NCBI RefSeq assembly: GCF_023156195.1
Contig: NZ_JAKUKA010000001.1
Location: 6,201,501 to 6,265,500, forward strand
DNA from: Chitinophaga sedimenti
GTDB lineage: Bacteria > Bacteroidota > Bacteroidia > Chitinophagales > Chitinophagaceae
DNA: 64,000 bases
Reading direction: 5' to 3'
Positions within the stretch are counted from its first letter, which is position 1, and every line of letters begins with the position of its first letter. Positions 49,273 through 59,635 of the stretch are shown here, one piece after another. Under the pieces are notes generated by a model. That model was not told where the DNA came from, ran no database searches, and worked only from the letters and a program-made list of their open reading frames with translations. The position numbers were made by a program, and so were the translations under genes.

Positions 49273-50321
49273 TTATTTTTTTATATCCATCACACAACGG
49301 AAACCAAGGTTTTCCAGGCCCGATTCCGGCGAGGTTTTCATTCTTGCCGATACACGGTAACCTTTGCAATATTCATCGCTGCACATAAAGGAGCCGCCGC
49401 GGATCACGTGTTTAATACTGCCCGGATCTTCGGCATCGTAACTTTGATCGGGACCTTTAGGATTAATGCTGGTGGTGTTAGCCACCGATTTGTAGTAGTC
49501 GCTATGAAACCAGTCGGCACATAACTCCCACACGTTGCCGCTCATGTCGTAGAGTCCATAACCGTTAGGTGTAAACGATTTAACCGGGGCCAGGCCGGAA
49601 AAGCCGTCTGTTTGGGTATTCTCGTACGGAAAGTGTCCATTCCAGGTATTGGCTTTGGGCTTGCCTTCGGTAAGCAGTTCCCGGCCCCATGGATATGGCT
49701 CGTTGCTGCGGCCACCACGGGCGGCGTATTCCCATTCAGCTTCGGTGGGCAGGCGTTTGCCGGCCCATTTAGCGTAGGCCAGCGCATCTTCGTAAGCGAT
49801 ATGCGTTACCGGGTAATTTTCTTTTCCGGAGATATTGCTCTCCGGCCCCTGGGGTGCTGCCAATCGGCGCCCCGGATAAAGCTCCACCATTGCGATACAT
49901 CATCAAGCGGAACGGCCTGGCTGGGCGGCGTGAATACGAGCGAGCCGGGTTCGAGCATGCTGCTGTCGGGCTGTGGCGTGCCCGGCGGCAGTTCCCGCAT
50001 AATTTCTTCCATGGTAACGGGTTTTTCCGCCACGGTTTTATAGCCGGTAGCTTTTACGAACTGTGCAAACTCGCCATTCGTCACTTCGTGCTCGTCCATC
50101 CAAAAGGAGTCGAGTTGCACGGTGTGTTTCGGATATTCATCGGGTTGACCATCGTTGTCGTCGGCGCCCATGCTGAAAGTACCGGCAGGGATGAGTACCA
50201 TTTTGTTGAGGTTGCCGACCGGACTTAAAGCCAGTCCCTGCTGCGGTGCCGGCGATGTTCCGCAGGCGGTCAGGCAGGCCATAGCGGCGGCTGCCAGGGT
50301 AATGTGGATGCGATTCGTCAT
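49273..50321 (-). CDS. Formylglycine-generating enzyme-like (SUMF1) lipoprotein, one frameshift
   Basis: About 350 residues when repaired. Lipoprotein signal '[15 protein letters not shown]' from the ATG at 50321. FGE-sulfatase domain: '[17 protein letters not shown]', '[16 protein letters not shown]', '[15 protein letters not shown]', '[15 protein letters not shown]'. The active-site Cys pair of true FGEs is present as CSDEYC in '[20 protein letters not shown]'. The break is at the CCCCTGGGG run 49846-49854 (CCAGG on the minus strand with one C missing). It may mature the sulfatase at 26111-27414, but a structural role as in other Bacteroidota SUMF1 lipoproteins is possible. Confidence 0.85.
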
Positions 50322-50463
50322 TACGTCAAATGTAGTAAAACAATGGGAGGATGAAAAGTGCGATGGGGTAGAAGACATGGGGCAATGGCGGCCTGAAAGT
50401 TGGTTACATATTCACAAAATTTAATACAGGGTTAACCTGTTAAGCATTAATTTCGAGGATAAT

Positions 50464-51917
50464 ATGACATTGCCTGCTTCATTTTCGCGTAAAGATTTCG
50501 GGGACGACTTTTCCTGGGGAGTAGTGATTTCTGCTTTTCAGAACGAAGGCGCCTGCGATGCGGACGGCAAAGGTGCGTCTATCTGGGATGCTTTCAGTGC
50601 ACGGCGCGGCAAGATCAAAGACGGTACCCACGCACAACAGGCCTGCGATTTTTATGTGCGTTACCGTGAGGATATACTTTTGGCAAAGCAATTGGGCTTT
50701 ACCGTGTTCCGCTTTTCTATTTCGTGGCCACGCATACTGCCACATGGTACCGGCGCGGTAAATCAGCAGGGTATCGACTTTTATCACAAAGTAATCGACA
50801 CCTGCCTGGAACTGGGACTCACGCCCTACGTAACGCTGTATCATTGGGATTTACCGCAGGCGCTGGAGCAGAAAGGGGGCTGGTGCCACCGGGGATTGTG
50901 TTTGCGTTCGAAAACTATGTGAATATTTGTGCGCGGGCGTTCGGCGATAAAGTGAAACATTGGATCGTGCTGAATGAACCATTCGGATTTACCTCACTGG
51001 GGTACATGTTAGGCGTACATGCGCCGGGCAAATTCGGCCTGTCGTACTTTTTGCCTGCCGTACACCACACGGCGCTGGCACAGGCCGAGGGCGGCCGCGT
51101 TGTACGTAACGAAGTGCGCGATGCACAGGTGGGGACTACTTTTTCCTGTTCGCATATTATTCCCTACACACAAAGCGAAGCCGATATCAAAGCGGCGCGC
51201 CGTGCAGATGCTTTGTTCAATCGCTTATTTATAGAACCTTCGCTGGGTATGCGTTACCCGGCAGATGATTTTCCTTTGCTGAACCGTATCGAACGCCGTT
51301 ACGCGATGTGGCGCGATTGGGAGAAATTGCCGTTTGAATTCGATTTTATCGGTGTGCAGAATTACTTTCCGCTGGTGGTGAAGCACAATGCTTTTATGCC
51401 TTACGTGAATGTGAGCGAGGTGAAACCGCGCACGCGTAATGTGCCTACCACTGCGCTGGGATGGGAAATCAGCGGAGAAGGCATGTATAATATCCTGAAA
51501 CAGTTTGCGGCGTATAAGGGCATCAAAAATATTATTGTATCTGAAAGCGGCGCAGCGTTTAACGATACGCTGGAAAACGGCGTGGTGAACGATGCACAGC
51601 GCATTAAATACTTCCGCGAATACATGGCCGGCGCTTTGCAGGCCAAGCGCGAAGGCGTGCCGCTAACAGGCTATTTCGCGTGGACGCTCACCGATAATTT
51701 TGAATGGGCGGAAGGTTACCGGGCGCGCTTCGGGCTGGTACATGTGGACCATGCCACGCAGCAGCGAACGATGAAAGCATCGGGGAAATGGTTTTCGGAT
51801 TTCCTGCATTTTGAGCATGCGGTGAAGGAGGTGAGTGTTTTTAGCAGAAACGCAGGCCGGCCTTTCAGCCTGCACCTGCGCCTCTTAACGTACACCGTCT
51901 TACATATCTTTCTTTAG
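50464..51917 (+). CDS. GH1 family beta-glucosidase, one or two frameshifts
   Basis: About 460 residues when repaired. 'DFSWGVVISAFQNEGA' (GH1 N-terminal signature), 'VFRFSISWPRILP', acid/base Glu in 'HWIVLNEPFGF', nucleophile Glu in 'NIIVSESGAAF', and 'FAWTLTDNFEWAEGY'. No signal peptide, so cytoplasmic cleavage of disaccharides. Break: G4 at 50891-50894 (G5 gives 'KGGWCHRGIVFAFENYVN'). The last 24 codons look unnatural; T6 instead of T5 at 51838-51842 would place a stop at about 51844, the normal GH1 length. A near palindrome around GTTAAC (50426-50440) lies upstream. Confidence 0.92.
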
Positions 51918-53156
51918 TATTCCACTCGTTTAAAGAACCAAAGGTCCCGCATCGACAGGCTGAATACCACGTTCACAAAGTTTTCCCGGATCAGGCTGCG
52001 TTGCTGCGTTCCGCGCTGGCCCACTTCAGGCCAATGTAATAACGCAGCGTACTGCCCGCAGGCATCGATACGCCGGCGGTGACACCAAAGTCACGGATGT
52101 CCTGTCCCTTTATTTTCATATACGAATTCTGATAGTTGGCGCCCAGTTGTAACGACATGCCCTCTACGCGGCTGGCCATGTAATACTTGTAAAAACTGTA
52201 TTCCAGGCCGCCCGCCACGCGCTGCGATTTTGTATATACATAGTCCCCCTGGTTGGCGTTGGAGCCGCTCCAGTCGCTCATGCGGTAGTCGGCCAGTGCG
52301 GTAAAACGCCCGTTGGTGAGCGACAAGCCAGCACCGTATTGCGCCGGAAGGGTATACCTGCCGGTTTTTACATCTTCCTCGTAATAGGTATTGCTGTTAT
52401 TATCTTTTATGCTGAAGGTTTCGTCCGATCTGAGTTTGGTCTGCAGCCGGTACGTAACACCTGCGCCTAGTACCATATCGCCTACCTTACCGCTGTATTG
52501 CAGGCCGGAGGTGAGCTGGAAGTTGTTTAGACTACGCACATTCTCTGTGAACACATCGGTGCTCTGTCCCGTGCCGCCGGTACTGTCGGTCGTTGTTGCG
52601 TTGCCAAATAGAAAAGCTCCGGATAACCCCACTGAAAAGTGTTTGCCCAGTTGTACCGCATTGGAAAGATACGCACGGGTCAGGCCACCGGAACCTTCTA
52701 TGGCACTTCTAACACCGGTGGGTGTGCCGGTGATATATTTTGTATTTAATACTTTGTAATCGATGTTGGAGTAGGGTGTAGCTCCAAAGCTTACGCCCCA
52801 GGTCTTTGCTGCTTTAAAGCCGATCGCTATTTTCTTGAAGTTGATATCGCCCGCGCTTTGCGTGATGGTAGAAGAGTTGTACTGTGCCATTTTACCAGCG
52901 CCCGATACTTCGAAAAAGAAACGCTGAGTAGGTAAAGCGCTGTAGCTGGCCGGGTTTTGTTCATTCAGGAAGTTGCCTGTTCTACGTCCGATACCCGCAC
53001 TGCCTACGCCAAATTGCGGCTGTAGTCCCTTTCTTCCAGGTCGCCGATGCCGTAGGCGGAATACAGCGAATTAAGGCCTTTTTGTGCACTGGCCTGCAAA
53101 TTGACCAGCAACATCAGGCTGCAACCGCAAATAGTAAGGTATAGTTTGTTTTGCAT
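51914..53156 (-). CDS. Outer-membrane beta-barrel protein, two frameshifts
   Basis: About 414 residues when repaired. Signal peptide from the ATG at 53156 ('LMLLVNLQASAQKGLNSLYS'), then an 'NEQNPASYSALPTQRFFFEV' segment and repeated beta strands ('KKIAIGFKAAKTWGVSFGAT', 'GLSLTNGRFTALADYRMSDW'), ending after repair in 'MRDLWFFKRVEY'. It resembles the FadL/OmpP1- or PorV-like barrels of Bacteroidota but I cannot choose. Breaks: near 53010-53018 and CC at 52011-52012 (one base short). Minus strand, 11 bases behind the DUF4270 gene, so probably co-transcribed with it. Confidence 0.75.
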
Positions 53157-53167
53157 TCGTATCGCGC

Positions 53168-54469
53168 TTATTTATACAACAGGTAATAAATTTTGAAAGT
53201 CAGTTTGTTCTTGGTATTCACCTTGTTACCCGTGACCAGCCTGTCCATTTTCGTAAGGTAGTCGCCATGCGTAGGGGTGAGCAGCAATCCGCGGGTAGTT
53301 ACGTTATTCGATACCAGTTCGGCGTTGCAGTACGAAGTAAGATCATAGGTGTATGCGGTGTTTTCGTTGTACAGATTGTCGATCGTCAGGTCGCCGTACT
53401 GGTAACCGCCGGTGGTGGTACTCACGAGTGTATCGTAAGTGTTTTGCTTTGCATCTGCCTCTACGAGCGCCAGCCTCGCGGGCAGGTTGTATTTAGTGTA
53501 GGTGTTGCGGATGGGTTGTACCACCATGGTGGCGCTTACTATTTTTCCGAAGCGCCCCAGCTCCTGCAGATTTTTAATGCTGGGCAGGTCGATGCGGGTA
53601 ACAACGCCCGTGAGCCCTTGCAGGTACGCAGCGTTATCCAGGTTCTCGGCCGGGATGCTGTTGTTCGCGTGCGTTAAGCCTGCGATGGCTGTGCCTGTCC
53701 GGTCTGCATCGATATGATTGAACTGGTAAGTACTGTTCGATAAAGGAAATTCAAAGTAAGCGGTTTCCCGCTCCGGGCTGTTGATGTGGTAGTGAATACG
53801 CATCACGGCGGTGGCAGCATCGTAACCGTAAATCACATTGGTGGTACCGGTGTTAATGTAGAAGCCCTTAAAGTAGTCGAGCCACTGTGCCGCGCCGGAT
53901 ACCTCGTTGCTATAATTGGCAAAATGGTTCCATATTTCCTGTCCCTTGCCGTCTGCCAGGCGTACGCTCACCGTATCTTTCAGCAGCGGGTGGAGGTACA
54001 TGGTTTTGGAACCCAGGGCAACCGGCTGGTGGGCAAACGAATGATGGGTATATATATAGGAGCTGCCATCGTTCATTTTGATGTTTTCGGCCAGCTGGTA
54101 CACCTGGAGGTTCAGGGGCGCCATGGTGTCTCCATAATAATAACCATTGCTGCGTAATACGATCTCGGTAGAGTCATATACCATATTGGTCTCGATTTTG
54201 TGCACATCCGGCATGCTCACTTCAAAATAAGAACCGGCGGTAATTTTTCCGAAGATCGGGTCAGCGTAAGTGCCGTTCAGTATCACGTTCTGCCCCGAAC
54301 TGGGTACGGAATCCAGTTGAACGGTTTTGACATCCACCGAAAAAGTATCCAGTAATATATAACCGGCACCGTTTTCCGTAGTCACGTTCTCGTAACTGAA
54401 ACCACTCTTTTCGCAGGACGCCAGGTATAAGGCCGAAACTGCCAGTAATAAGCATGATATTTTGCGCAT
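53168..54469 (-). CDS. DUF4270 family lipoprotein
   Basis: About 433 residues, unbroken. Lipoprotein signal 'LLLAVSALYLASCEKSGFS' with Cys about 19. The DUF4270 pattern follows: 'LDTFSVDVKTVQLDS', 'LNGTYADPIFGKITAGSYFE', and a C-terminal 'KLTFKIYYLLYK'. DUF4270 proteins are surface or periplasmic lipoproteins of Bacteroidota without known function. The start at 54469 (MRKISC) is chosen over one seven codons upstream because it begins the signal peptide. Confidence 0.85.
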   Translation of the reverse strand: MRKISCLLLAVSALYLASCEKSGFSYENVTTENGAGYILLDTFSVDVKTVQLDSVPSSGQNVILNGTYADPIFGKITAGSYFEVSMPDVHKIETNMVYDSTEIVLRSNGYYYGDTMAPLNLQVYQLAENIKMNDGSSYIYTHHSFAHQPVALGSKTMYLHPLLKDTVSVRLADGKGQEIWNHFANYSNEVSGAAQWLDYFKGFYINTGTTNVIYGYDAATAVMRIHYHINSPERETAYFEFPLSNSTYQFNHIDADRTGTAIAGLTHANNSIPAENLDNAAYLQGLTGVVTRIDLPSIKNLQELGRFGKIVSATMVVQPIRNTYTKYNLPARLALVEADAKQNTYDTLVSTTTGGYQYGDLTIDNLYNENTAYTYDLTSYCNAELVSNNVTTRGLLLTPTHGDYLTKMDRLVTGNKVNTKNKLTFKIYYLLYK

Positions 54470-54741
54470 AAATAAAAAGACAACGCGCAAGTTTATAACG
54501 CGATGCCGCGAAAGAAATGTTTAAATATGCCAATGCCGGTTATTTATCGATGAATCTATCAACTTTACCGCCGTTCGCCGCAATGCGCGAGATGGGCCTC
54601 CAGGGCGCTTAACGGGGCATTTGACGCGATTGGCAGATAAAATAAGGGTATTCGTCTGCCAGAAGAAGGTTATTAGTCTATTTTATATCCACCCTAACAC
54701 TTCCCCGGATAATTTTGGCGCTGTTAAAAAAGTAATTGCTT

Positions 54742-55773
54742 ATGTTCAATGTTAGACATTCCTGGGTGCTGCTGGCTGCTGCGGGCTGTTTTATGGCCGC
54801 CTGTAACAAATCCAACAGCGATGATGAAGAGGTGGGTAACTGGATCCGCCGTTCTACGCTGGAAGGCCCTGCCCGGGGAGAAGCCGTTTCGTTCGTGATT
54901 GGAGATAGGGCCTATATAGGCACTGGTTACGACGGCACCTATCGCCTGAAAGATTTCTGGTACTACAATCAAACCAGCAACTCCCGGACGCAGGTAGCCG
55001 ATTTACCCGGCTCCGCCCGCAACAACGCAGTAGGCTTTGCCGTAGGCGCCAAAGGTATTGTGGCAACAGGCTACGATGGTGTAAATAGATTAAATGATAC
55101 GTGGGTGTACGACGCAGATAAGGATGTGTGGACCGCAGGCGCAGCATTTACCGGTACCGCCCGTTACGGTGCTACGGCCTTCGCCATCGGCCCTAAAGGT
55201 TACGTAACCTGCGGCTACGACGGCAACTACCTGAAAGATTTTTACGCCTACGATACCTCGTCTACCGGCGGCGCCTGGACCAAACTGGAAGCCTTTGGCG
55301 GTGAAAAACGTGCTTATGCGGCAGCCTTCGTGATCGATAGCAAAGCATACGTGGTAACGGGCGCTAATCCTAATACCGGCCAAACGCTGAGTGTAAATGA
55401 CATATGGATGTTCGACCCGGCCAGCACTTTGGCGAATAAATGGACGGAGAAGCGTAAAATCTCCAACGTAAGCACCGAGGATTATGATAACGATTATGAT
55501 ATCGTATCCAGCAAGTGCGCCGCCTTTGTAATGAATAACAAAGGTTACCTGGCCACAGGCTCTAAAAGTGGTTTAACCACCAATGTATGGGAATACGATC
55601 CGATCAGCGACCTGTGGGACCAGAAGCGCAGCTTTGAAGGACTGGCGCGTAGCGGGGCTGTTGGTTTCAGCATCAACAACCGTGGTTATGTAGCGCTGGG
55701 AACCAGCTCCAGCCTGCCTTTTGAAGATTTGTGGGAATTTGATCCAAGTGCAGAATACAATGAAAATGACTAA
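54742..55773 (+). CDS. Kelch-repeat lipoprotein
   Basis: 343 residues, unbroken. Lipoprotein signal 'LLAAAGCFMAACNKSNSDDE'. Six Kelch-like blades are visible by the recurring 'GYDG..RLKDFW.Y' pattern: 'YIGTGYDGTYRLKDFWYYN', 'IVATGYDGVNRLNDTWVYD', 'YVTCGYDGNYLKDFYAYD', and later 'GYLATGSKSGLTTNVWEYD' and 'GYVALGTSSSLPFEDLWEFD'. Beta-propeller scaffold, probably surface-bound; no enzyme residues are evident. The end overlaps the DUF4907 gene. Confidence 0.88.
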   Translation: MFNVRHSWVLLAAAGCFMAACNKSNSDDEEVGNWIRRSTLEGPARGEAVSFVIGDRAYIGTGYDGTYRLKDFWYYNQTSNSRTQVADLPGSARNNAVGFAVGAKGIVATGYDGVNRLNDTWVYDADKDVWTAGAAFTGTARYGATAFAIGPKGYVTCGYDGNYLKDFYAYDTSSTGGAWTKLEAFGGEKRAYAAAFVIDSKAYVVTGANPNTGQTLSVNDIWMFDPASTLANKWTEKRKISNVSTEDYDNDYDIVSSKCAAFVMNNKGYLATGSKSGLTTNVWEYDPISDLWDQKRSFEGLARSGAVGFSINNRGYVALGTSSSLPFEDLWEFDPSAEYNEND

Positions 55774-56113
55774 GCCGGCTATTACCAGATGGATAAGCGC
55801 GGCGATACTTGTTACGCTCTTACTTTTTGCCGCAGCGAAGGTGTTTGAAACGCCTTCGCCCGCCGCTGCTTCCGATATGGTAAAACTGGAAGTGGCGCCC
55901 TTTGAAACGGAAGGTGGCTGGGGATATAAAATCCTGGCAGGCGGTGAAACTTATATCATCCAGGACAGGATTCCTGTACTGGCCGGAAAGCAATCTTTCC
56001 ACACCAAAGAAGACGCCGTAAGTGTTGGCGACCTCATGGTCAAAAAACTGATGGCGCGCCAGTCTCCCGCAATTACAGCAGCGGAGCTCCCGGCATTGCA
56101 CATACAGCACTAG
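55760..56113 (+). CDS. DUF4907 family protein
   Basis: 117 residues from the ATG at 55760. One N-terminal membrane segment ('ISAAILVTLLLFAAAKVFE') then the small DUF4907 domain ('EGGWGYKILAGGETYIIQDR', 'SFHTKEDAVSVGDLMVKKL'). Function unknown. It overlaps the end of the Kelch gene by 14 bases, so the two are translationally coupled. Confidence 0.85.
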   Translation: MKMTKPAITRWISAAILVTLLLFAAAKVFETPSPAAASDMVKLEVAPFETEGGWGYKILAGGETYIIQDRIPVLAGKQSFHTKEDAVSVGDLMVKKLMARQSPAITAAELPALHIQH

Positions 56114-56138
56114 CTACTAAATATTATTTGACCTGACT

Positions 56139-56182
56139 AAATACTGTTACATGCATGTAATAACATGCGTGTAACAGTATTT
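56139..56182 (+). terminator. 20-bp hairpin, probable terminator or operator
   Basis: AAATACTGTTACATGCATGT (56139-56158) pairs with 56163-56182 along all 20 positions (one G-U), with a four-base loop. It starts 26 bases after the DUF4907 stop. No T run follows beyond its own arm. Confidence 0.6.
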
Positions 56183-56311
56183 AACGTTTGGTTAACTCCC
56201 TGCCAGGCGCTGCGGTTAATTTTAACTTTTACTTAACCGGCAAACACAATGCAGGGAGGCTTTTTAACAAGAACTTAACCCTCTTTCGGCTAAGTTTACC
56301 GCGATTATTTC

Positions 56312-57566
56312 ATGAAGCCTATCAAGCATATTTTCCGGAACAAACTTGTCGTCGTATTGCACATTGTTGCATGGCTGTGCTTTATGTTGTTCCCGTTTTT
56401 TGCTTACCGCATACAGGTGAGCGACAATGCCTTTTTATCAAGGAGTGTGTAAATACACTGATACTGATAGGACTTTTTACCTGAACATGTATGTGCTGAT
56501 ACCACGGTTTTTACGTTAAAGAAGATCAGTTTATATATCGCTTCGGTACTCGTGCTGATCATTGTGATTACACTACAGCAGGCAATTGTGGAGTATCAGT
56601 TCATGGGGCATATGATGAAGCGGCCGAGAGTGGGGGTATCGCTCACTGCGGGTCCCGGCGGTGCCGTATTAGTGCATGCGGCAGATAGTGTCCAGGGCGG
56701 CGAAACCTTCTTTCACCGGCGCGACAGTGGCCGGCGCTTTCATCGCACACAGCGGTTCGGCTGGCGTAATGGTCCGCCACCGCCCGATTCCATGATGAAC
56801 CTGCGGCTATTTCCGGCAGAAGGCGACAATGTGTTTGTAGAGTTTATCGTTCCGCAGGTATTACGGCGAACAGTCATGTTTACTTTTCTTATGCTCTTCA
56901 TGAGCGGGTTTATCAAAATAGGAATAGAATGGTTTAAAAGCGAAAAGCAGCGTGAGGAATTAAAGGTCGCCAACCTGAACGCGGAACTTAAATTCCTGAA
57001 GAACCAGATCAACCCACATTTTTTATTTAATTGCCTGAATACCATTTATTCGCTGGCGCATAAACAATCGCCGGAAACCGAACATGCCCCTGGTGAAACT
57101 GTCTACCATCATGCGTTACATGATTTACCAGGCGAATGAAGACAAGGTGCTGCTGGCCAATGAACTGCGGTATTTGCAGGACTATATCGACATACAGAAA
57201 CTGCGCCTGCCGCAATCTATTTCGGTAGACTACCAGGTAGCAGGCGAGGCGGGCATCCTTAAAATTCCGCCGATGTTGCTGATCCCTTTCGTGGAGAACG
57301 CATTTAAACACGGCATTAGTTATTCCGAAGCATCTTATATCATCGTTAAACTGGTAATACACAATGGTACATTAAGTATGATCGTGCGCAATAAGCTCAT
57401 CCGCCAGAAAACAGCGGAACCGGGCGGCGTAGGACTTACCAATGCACGTAAACGGCTCGACATGTTATATGCCGGAGCGCATGAGCTAACTGTTAAAGAA
57501 AACGGAAACGAATTTATTGCTGACTTAAAAATTGTGTTGAACAATGATGAAGTGTATCGCAGTTGA
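56312..57566 (+). CDS. LytS/YehU-type sensor histidine kinase, four frameshifts
   Basis: About 420 residues when repaired. Start 'MKPIKHIFRNKLVVVLHIVA', several membrane helices, then the His-kinase core: phospho-acceptor His in 'FLKNQINPHFLFNCLNTIYS', 'LSTIMRYMIYQ', and the ATP lid 'LLIPFVENAFKHGISYSEA' and 'PGGVGLTNARKRLDML'. Breaks: three T runs of five where six are needed (56432-56436, 56474-56478, 56508-56512) and CCCCTGG at 57087-57093. Its stop overlaps the response-regulator start by 23 bases. Probably controls the DUF4270/Kelch region or distant genes (inference). Confidence 0.88.
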
Positions 57567-58245
57567 CGATGAACCACTGGCGTTGGAAATAATAGAGGAC
57601 TTCGCCCGCAAGGCGCCCTTTCCAATGCATCTGAAAAAGTTTGAGGATGCGGCCCTTGCCCTGCGTTATTTGCAGGAGGAGCCGGTAGACCTGCTTTTCC
57701 TGGACATTAAAATGCCGGACATTAACGGCATCCAGTTTTTGAAGGCGCTTAAAAATCCGCCTGCCGTGATATTTACCACCGCTTACCAGGAATATGCGCT
57801 GGATGGGTTTAATATGGATGTGGTGGATTACCTCCTGAAACCCATTCCCTTCGAGCGTTTCATTAAGGCGGTAACCAAAGTACACGAGTACCTGCAGGTA
57901 CAGCAGAAGAACGGAGAGGTGGCCACTTCGGCCGATTACATCTTCGTAAAAACAGAATACAAGATCATCAAGGTTAACTTTGAAGATATTCTTTACATAG
58001 AAGCATTGAAAGACTATATCAAGATTTATACACGCAATCAACCTGTGCTCACCTTAAAAAGCCTGAAATCGTTCGAAAGCAGGCTGCCGAAGGATAAATT
58101 TATCCGGGTGCATCGTTCGTACCTGGTATCGCTGGATAAGATCAATTCAGTGGAGAAAAATTCTGTGGTGATCGCGAACCAGTATATCCCGATCAGTGAG
58201 GGGTACAGGGATAAGTTTTATGAGTTGATTACGAAGAACTCTTAA
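57544..58245 (+). CDS. LytTR-type response regulator
   Basis: 233 residues, unbroken. Receiver domain with 'CIAVDDEPLALEIIEDFA', phospho-Asp in 'LLFLDIKMPDINGIQFL', Thr in 'IFTTAYQEYALDGF' and Lys in 'DYLLKPIPFERFI'. LytTR DNA-binding domain in the C-terminal half ('ILYIEALKDYIKIYTRNQP', 'FIRVHRSYLVSLDKINSVE'). Overlaps the kinase gene. Confidence 0.93.
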   Translation: MMKCIAVDDEPLALEIIEDFARKAPFPMHLKKFEDAALALRYLQEEPVDLLFLDIKMPDINGIQFLKALKNPPAVIFTTAYQEYALDGFNMDVVDYLLKPIPFERFIKAVTKVHEYLQVQQKNGEVATSADYIFVKTEYKIIKVNFEDILYIEALKDYIKIYTRNQPVLTLKSLKSFESRLPKDKFIRVHRSYLVSLDKINSVEKNSVVIANQYIPISEGYRDKFYELITKNS

Positions 58246-58252
58246 ATATAGA

Positions 58253-58278
58253 AAACCGCCGTAACAGGCGGCTTTTTC
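58253..58278 (+). terminator. Terminator between response regulator and HxlR genes
   Basis: CCGCC (58256-58260) and GGCGG (58267-58271) form a short stem with a T5 run on the plus strand and A4 before it, so it can serve both converging genes. Confidence 0.55.
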
Positions 58279-58279
58279 A

Positions 58280-58645
58280 TTACGCGCCAAAGGCGCCTTC
58301 CATATCTTTAAACGCCCATGTCGCCATCGCGCTGATAACGGGCATTAACCCCGTTCCCGCGGCACTGAGGCGGTAGGTCACAAAGGGTGGTACCACCGGT
58401 TTGGCCTCGCGAATAATGAGCCCGTCCAGCTCCAGTTGCTTCAGGTGCTGGATCAATACCTTCTCCGTAACGGCAGGTATCGCCCGTTTTATTTCGCTGT
58501 AACGTTTGTCACCACCCGAAAGGTGGTACAGGATGATGGGCTTCCAATAGCCGCCTATTTTCTGCATCGCGTAGGTCACCGGGCAGGTGTCCAGCGCATA
58601 CTGCTTATTTTCCTGTATAGTAGAGTTTTCTTTGATCGCTGTCAT
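58280..58645 (-). CDS. HxlR family transcription regulator
   Basis: 121 residues from the ATG at 58645. 'CPVTYAMQKIGGYWKPIILY', 'SEIKRAIPAVTEKVLIQHLK' and 'LELDGLIIREAKPVVPPFVTY' form the winged helix of HxlR proteins, which often sense redox or aldehydes through an N-terminal Cys, here in 'DTCPV'. It is divergent from, and probably regulates, the NmrA-like gene at 58722; the shared gap is 76 bases. Confidence 0.9.
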   Translation of the reverse strand: MTAIKENSTIQENKQYALDTCPVTYAMQKIGGYWKPIILYHLSGGDKRYSEIKRAIPAVTEKVLIQHLKQLELDGLIIREAKPVVPPFVTYRLSAAGTGLMPVISAMATWAFKDMEGAFGA

Positions 58646-58721
58646 GGCACATACTTTAGGGTAAGTACTTGTCAAAAAGTTAGTACGAAGATACCTTTGT
58701 TCCAACAAAAAACAAGCAACA

Positions 58722-59600
58722 ATGAAAATCATCGTAACAGGTTCTTTAGGAAATATAGGTTTGCCCCTCACGCAAAAATTGGTTGCAGCGGGCCATGATG
58801 TAACGGTGGTGAGCAGCCAGTCATCCAAAAGCGATGCGATTACCGCATTAGGTGCCACACCGGCCATTGGCTCCGTAAGCGATGCTGCCTTCCTGCAAAC
58901 ACTCTTTACCGGCGCAGACGCCGTTTGGGCTATGACCCCGCCGAATATGGGCGGCAGCAATGTGGTAGATAATACCGTGAACGCCGGTAAGGCTTATGCC
59001 ACGGCTATCGCTGCCTCGGGGGTAAAGCGGGTGGTGATGCTCAGCAGCATTGGTGCCGACCTGCCAGCCGGCACCGGCCCCATTAAAGCGATTCACCAGA
59101 TAGAAAACATTTATCGCGAACTGGAGGGCGTGAACGTAACGTTTCTCCGCGCCGGTTACTTCTACATCAACTTTTATAATGATGTGCCGCTGATCCAGCA
59201 TGCAAATATCATTGGCGGCAACTTCCCGGCCGATGTGCTGATGCCGCTGGTACACCCGGAGGACATTGCCACCGCCGCTGCTGCTGCACTTCAACAGCCG
59301 GGTAATGGTAAAGACGTACAATACATTGTCAGTGACGTGCGCACGCCCGCAGATGTGGCCAGGGTGTTTGGAGCAGCGATCGGCAAGCCGGGTTTGCCAT
59401 GGGTCGAGTTTACTGATGCGCAGGCGTTCGAAGGTATGACCGGCGCTGGTGTTCCGAAAGAAATTGCGGAGTTGTATACTGAAATGGGGGCAGCGTTTCA
59501 TGGCGACCGGCTGGCCGGCGATTTTGTGCAGACAGGTTCGCCCGTGAATGGTAAAGTAAAACTGGAGGCATTTGCCGTTGAGTTTGCAGGCAGGTTCTGA
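58722..59600 (+). CDS. NAD(P)-binding NmrA-like oxidoreductase
   Basis: 292 residues, unbroken. Rossmann motif 'VTGSLGNIGLPL' (GxxGxxG) at the start, 'AVWAMTPPNMGG' and 'VVMLSSIGADLPAGTG'. It has the shape of the atypical short-chain dehydrogenase/NmrA quinone-reductase family, commonly paired with HxlR regulators in quinone or electrophile stress. Confidence 0.88.
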   Translation: MKIIVTGSLGNIGLPLTQKLVAAGHDVTVVSSQSSKSDAITALGATPAIGSVSDAAFLQTLFTGADAVWAMTPPNMGGSNVVDNTVNAGKAYATAIAASGVKRVVMLSSIGADLPAGTGPIKAIHQIENIYRELEGVNVTFLRAGYFYINFYNDVPLIQHANIIGGNFPADVLMPLVHPEDIATAAAAALQQPGNGKDVQYIVSDVRTPADVARVFGAAIGKPGLPWVEFTDAQAFEGMTGAGVPKEIAELYTEMGAAFHGDRLAGDFVQTGSPVNGKVKLEAFAVEFAGRF

Positions 59601-59603
59601 TAT

Positions 59604-59635
59604 AAAAGGAGGAGCACCGCGCTCCTCCTTTTTCT
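59604..59635 (+). terminator. Terminator after NmrA-like gene
   Basis: AAAAGGAGGAGC (59604-59615) pairs with GCTCCTCCTTTT (59621-59632), followed by further T. Works on both strands for converging genes. Confidence 0.85.
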
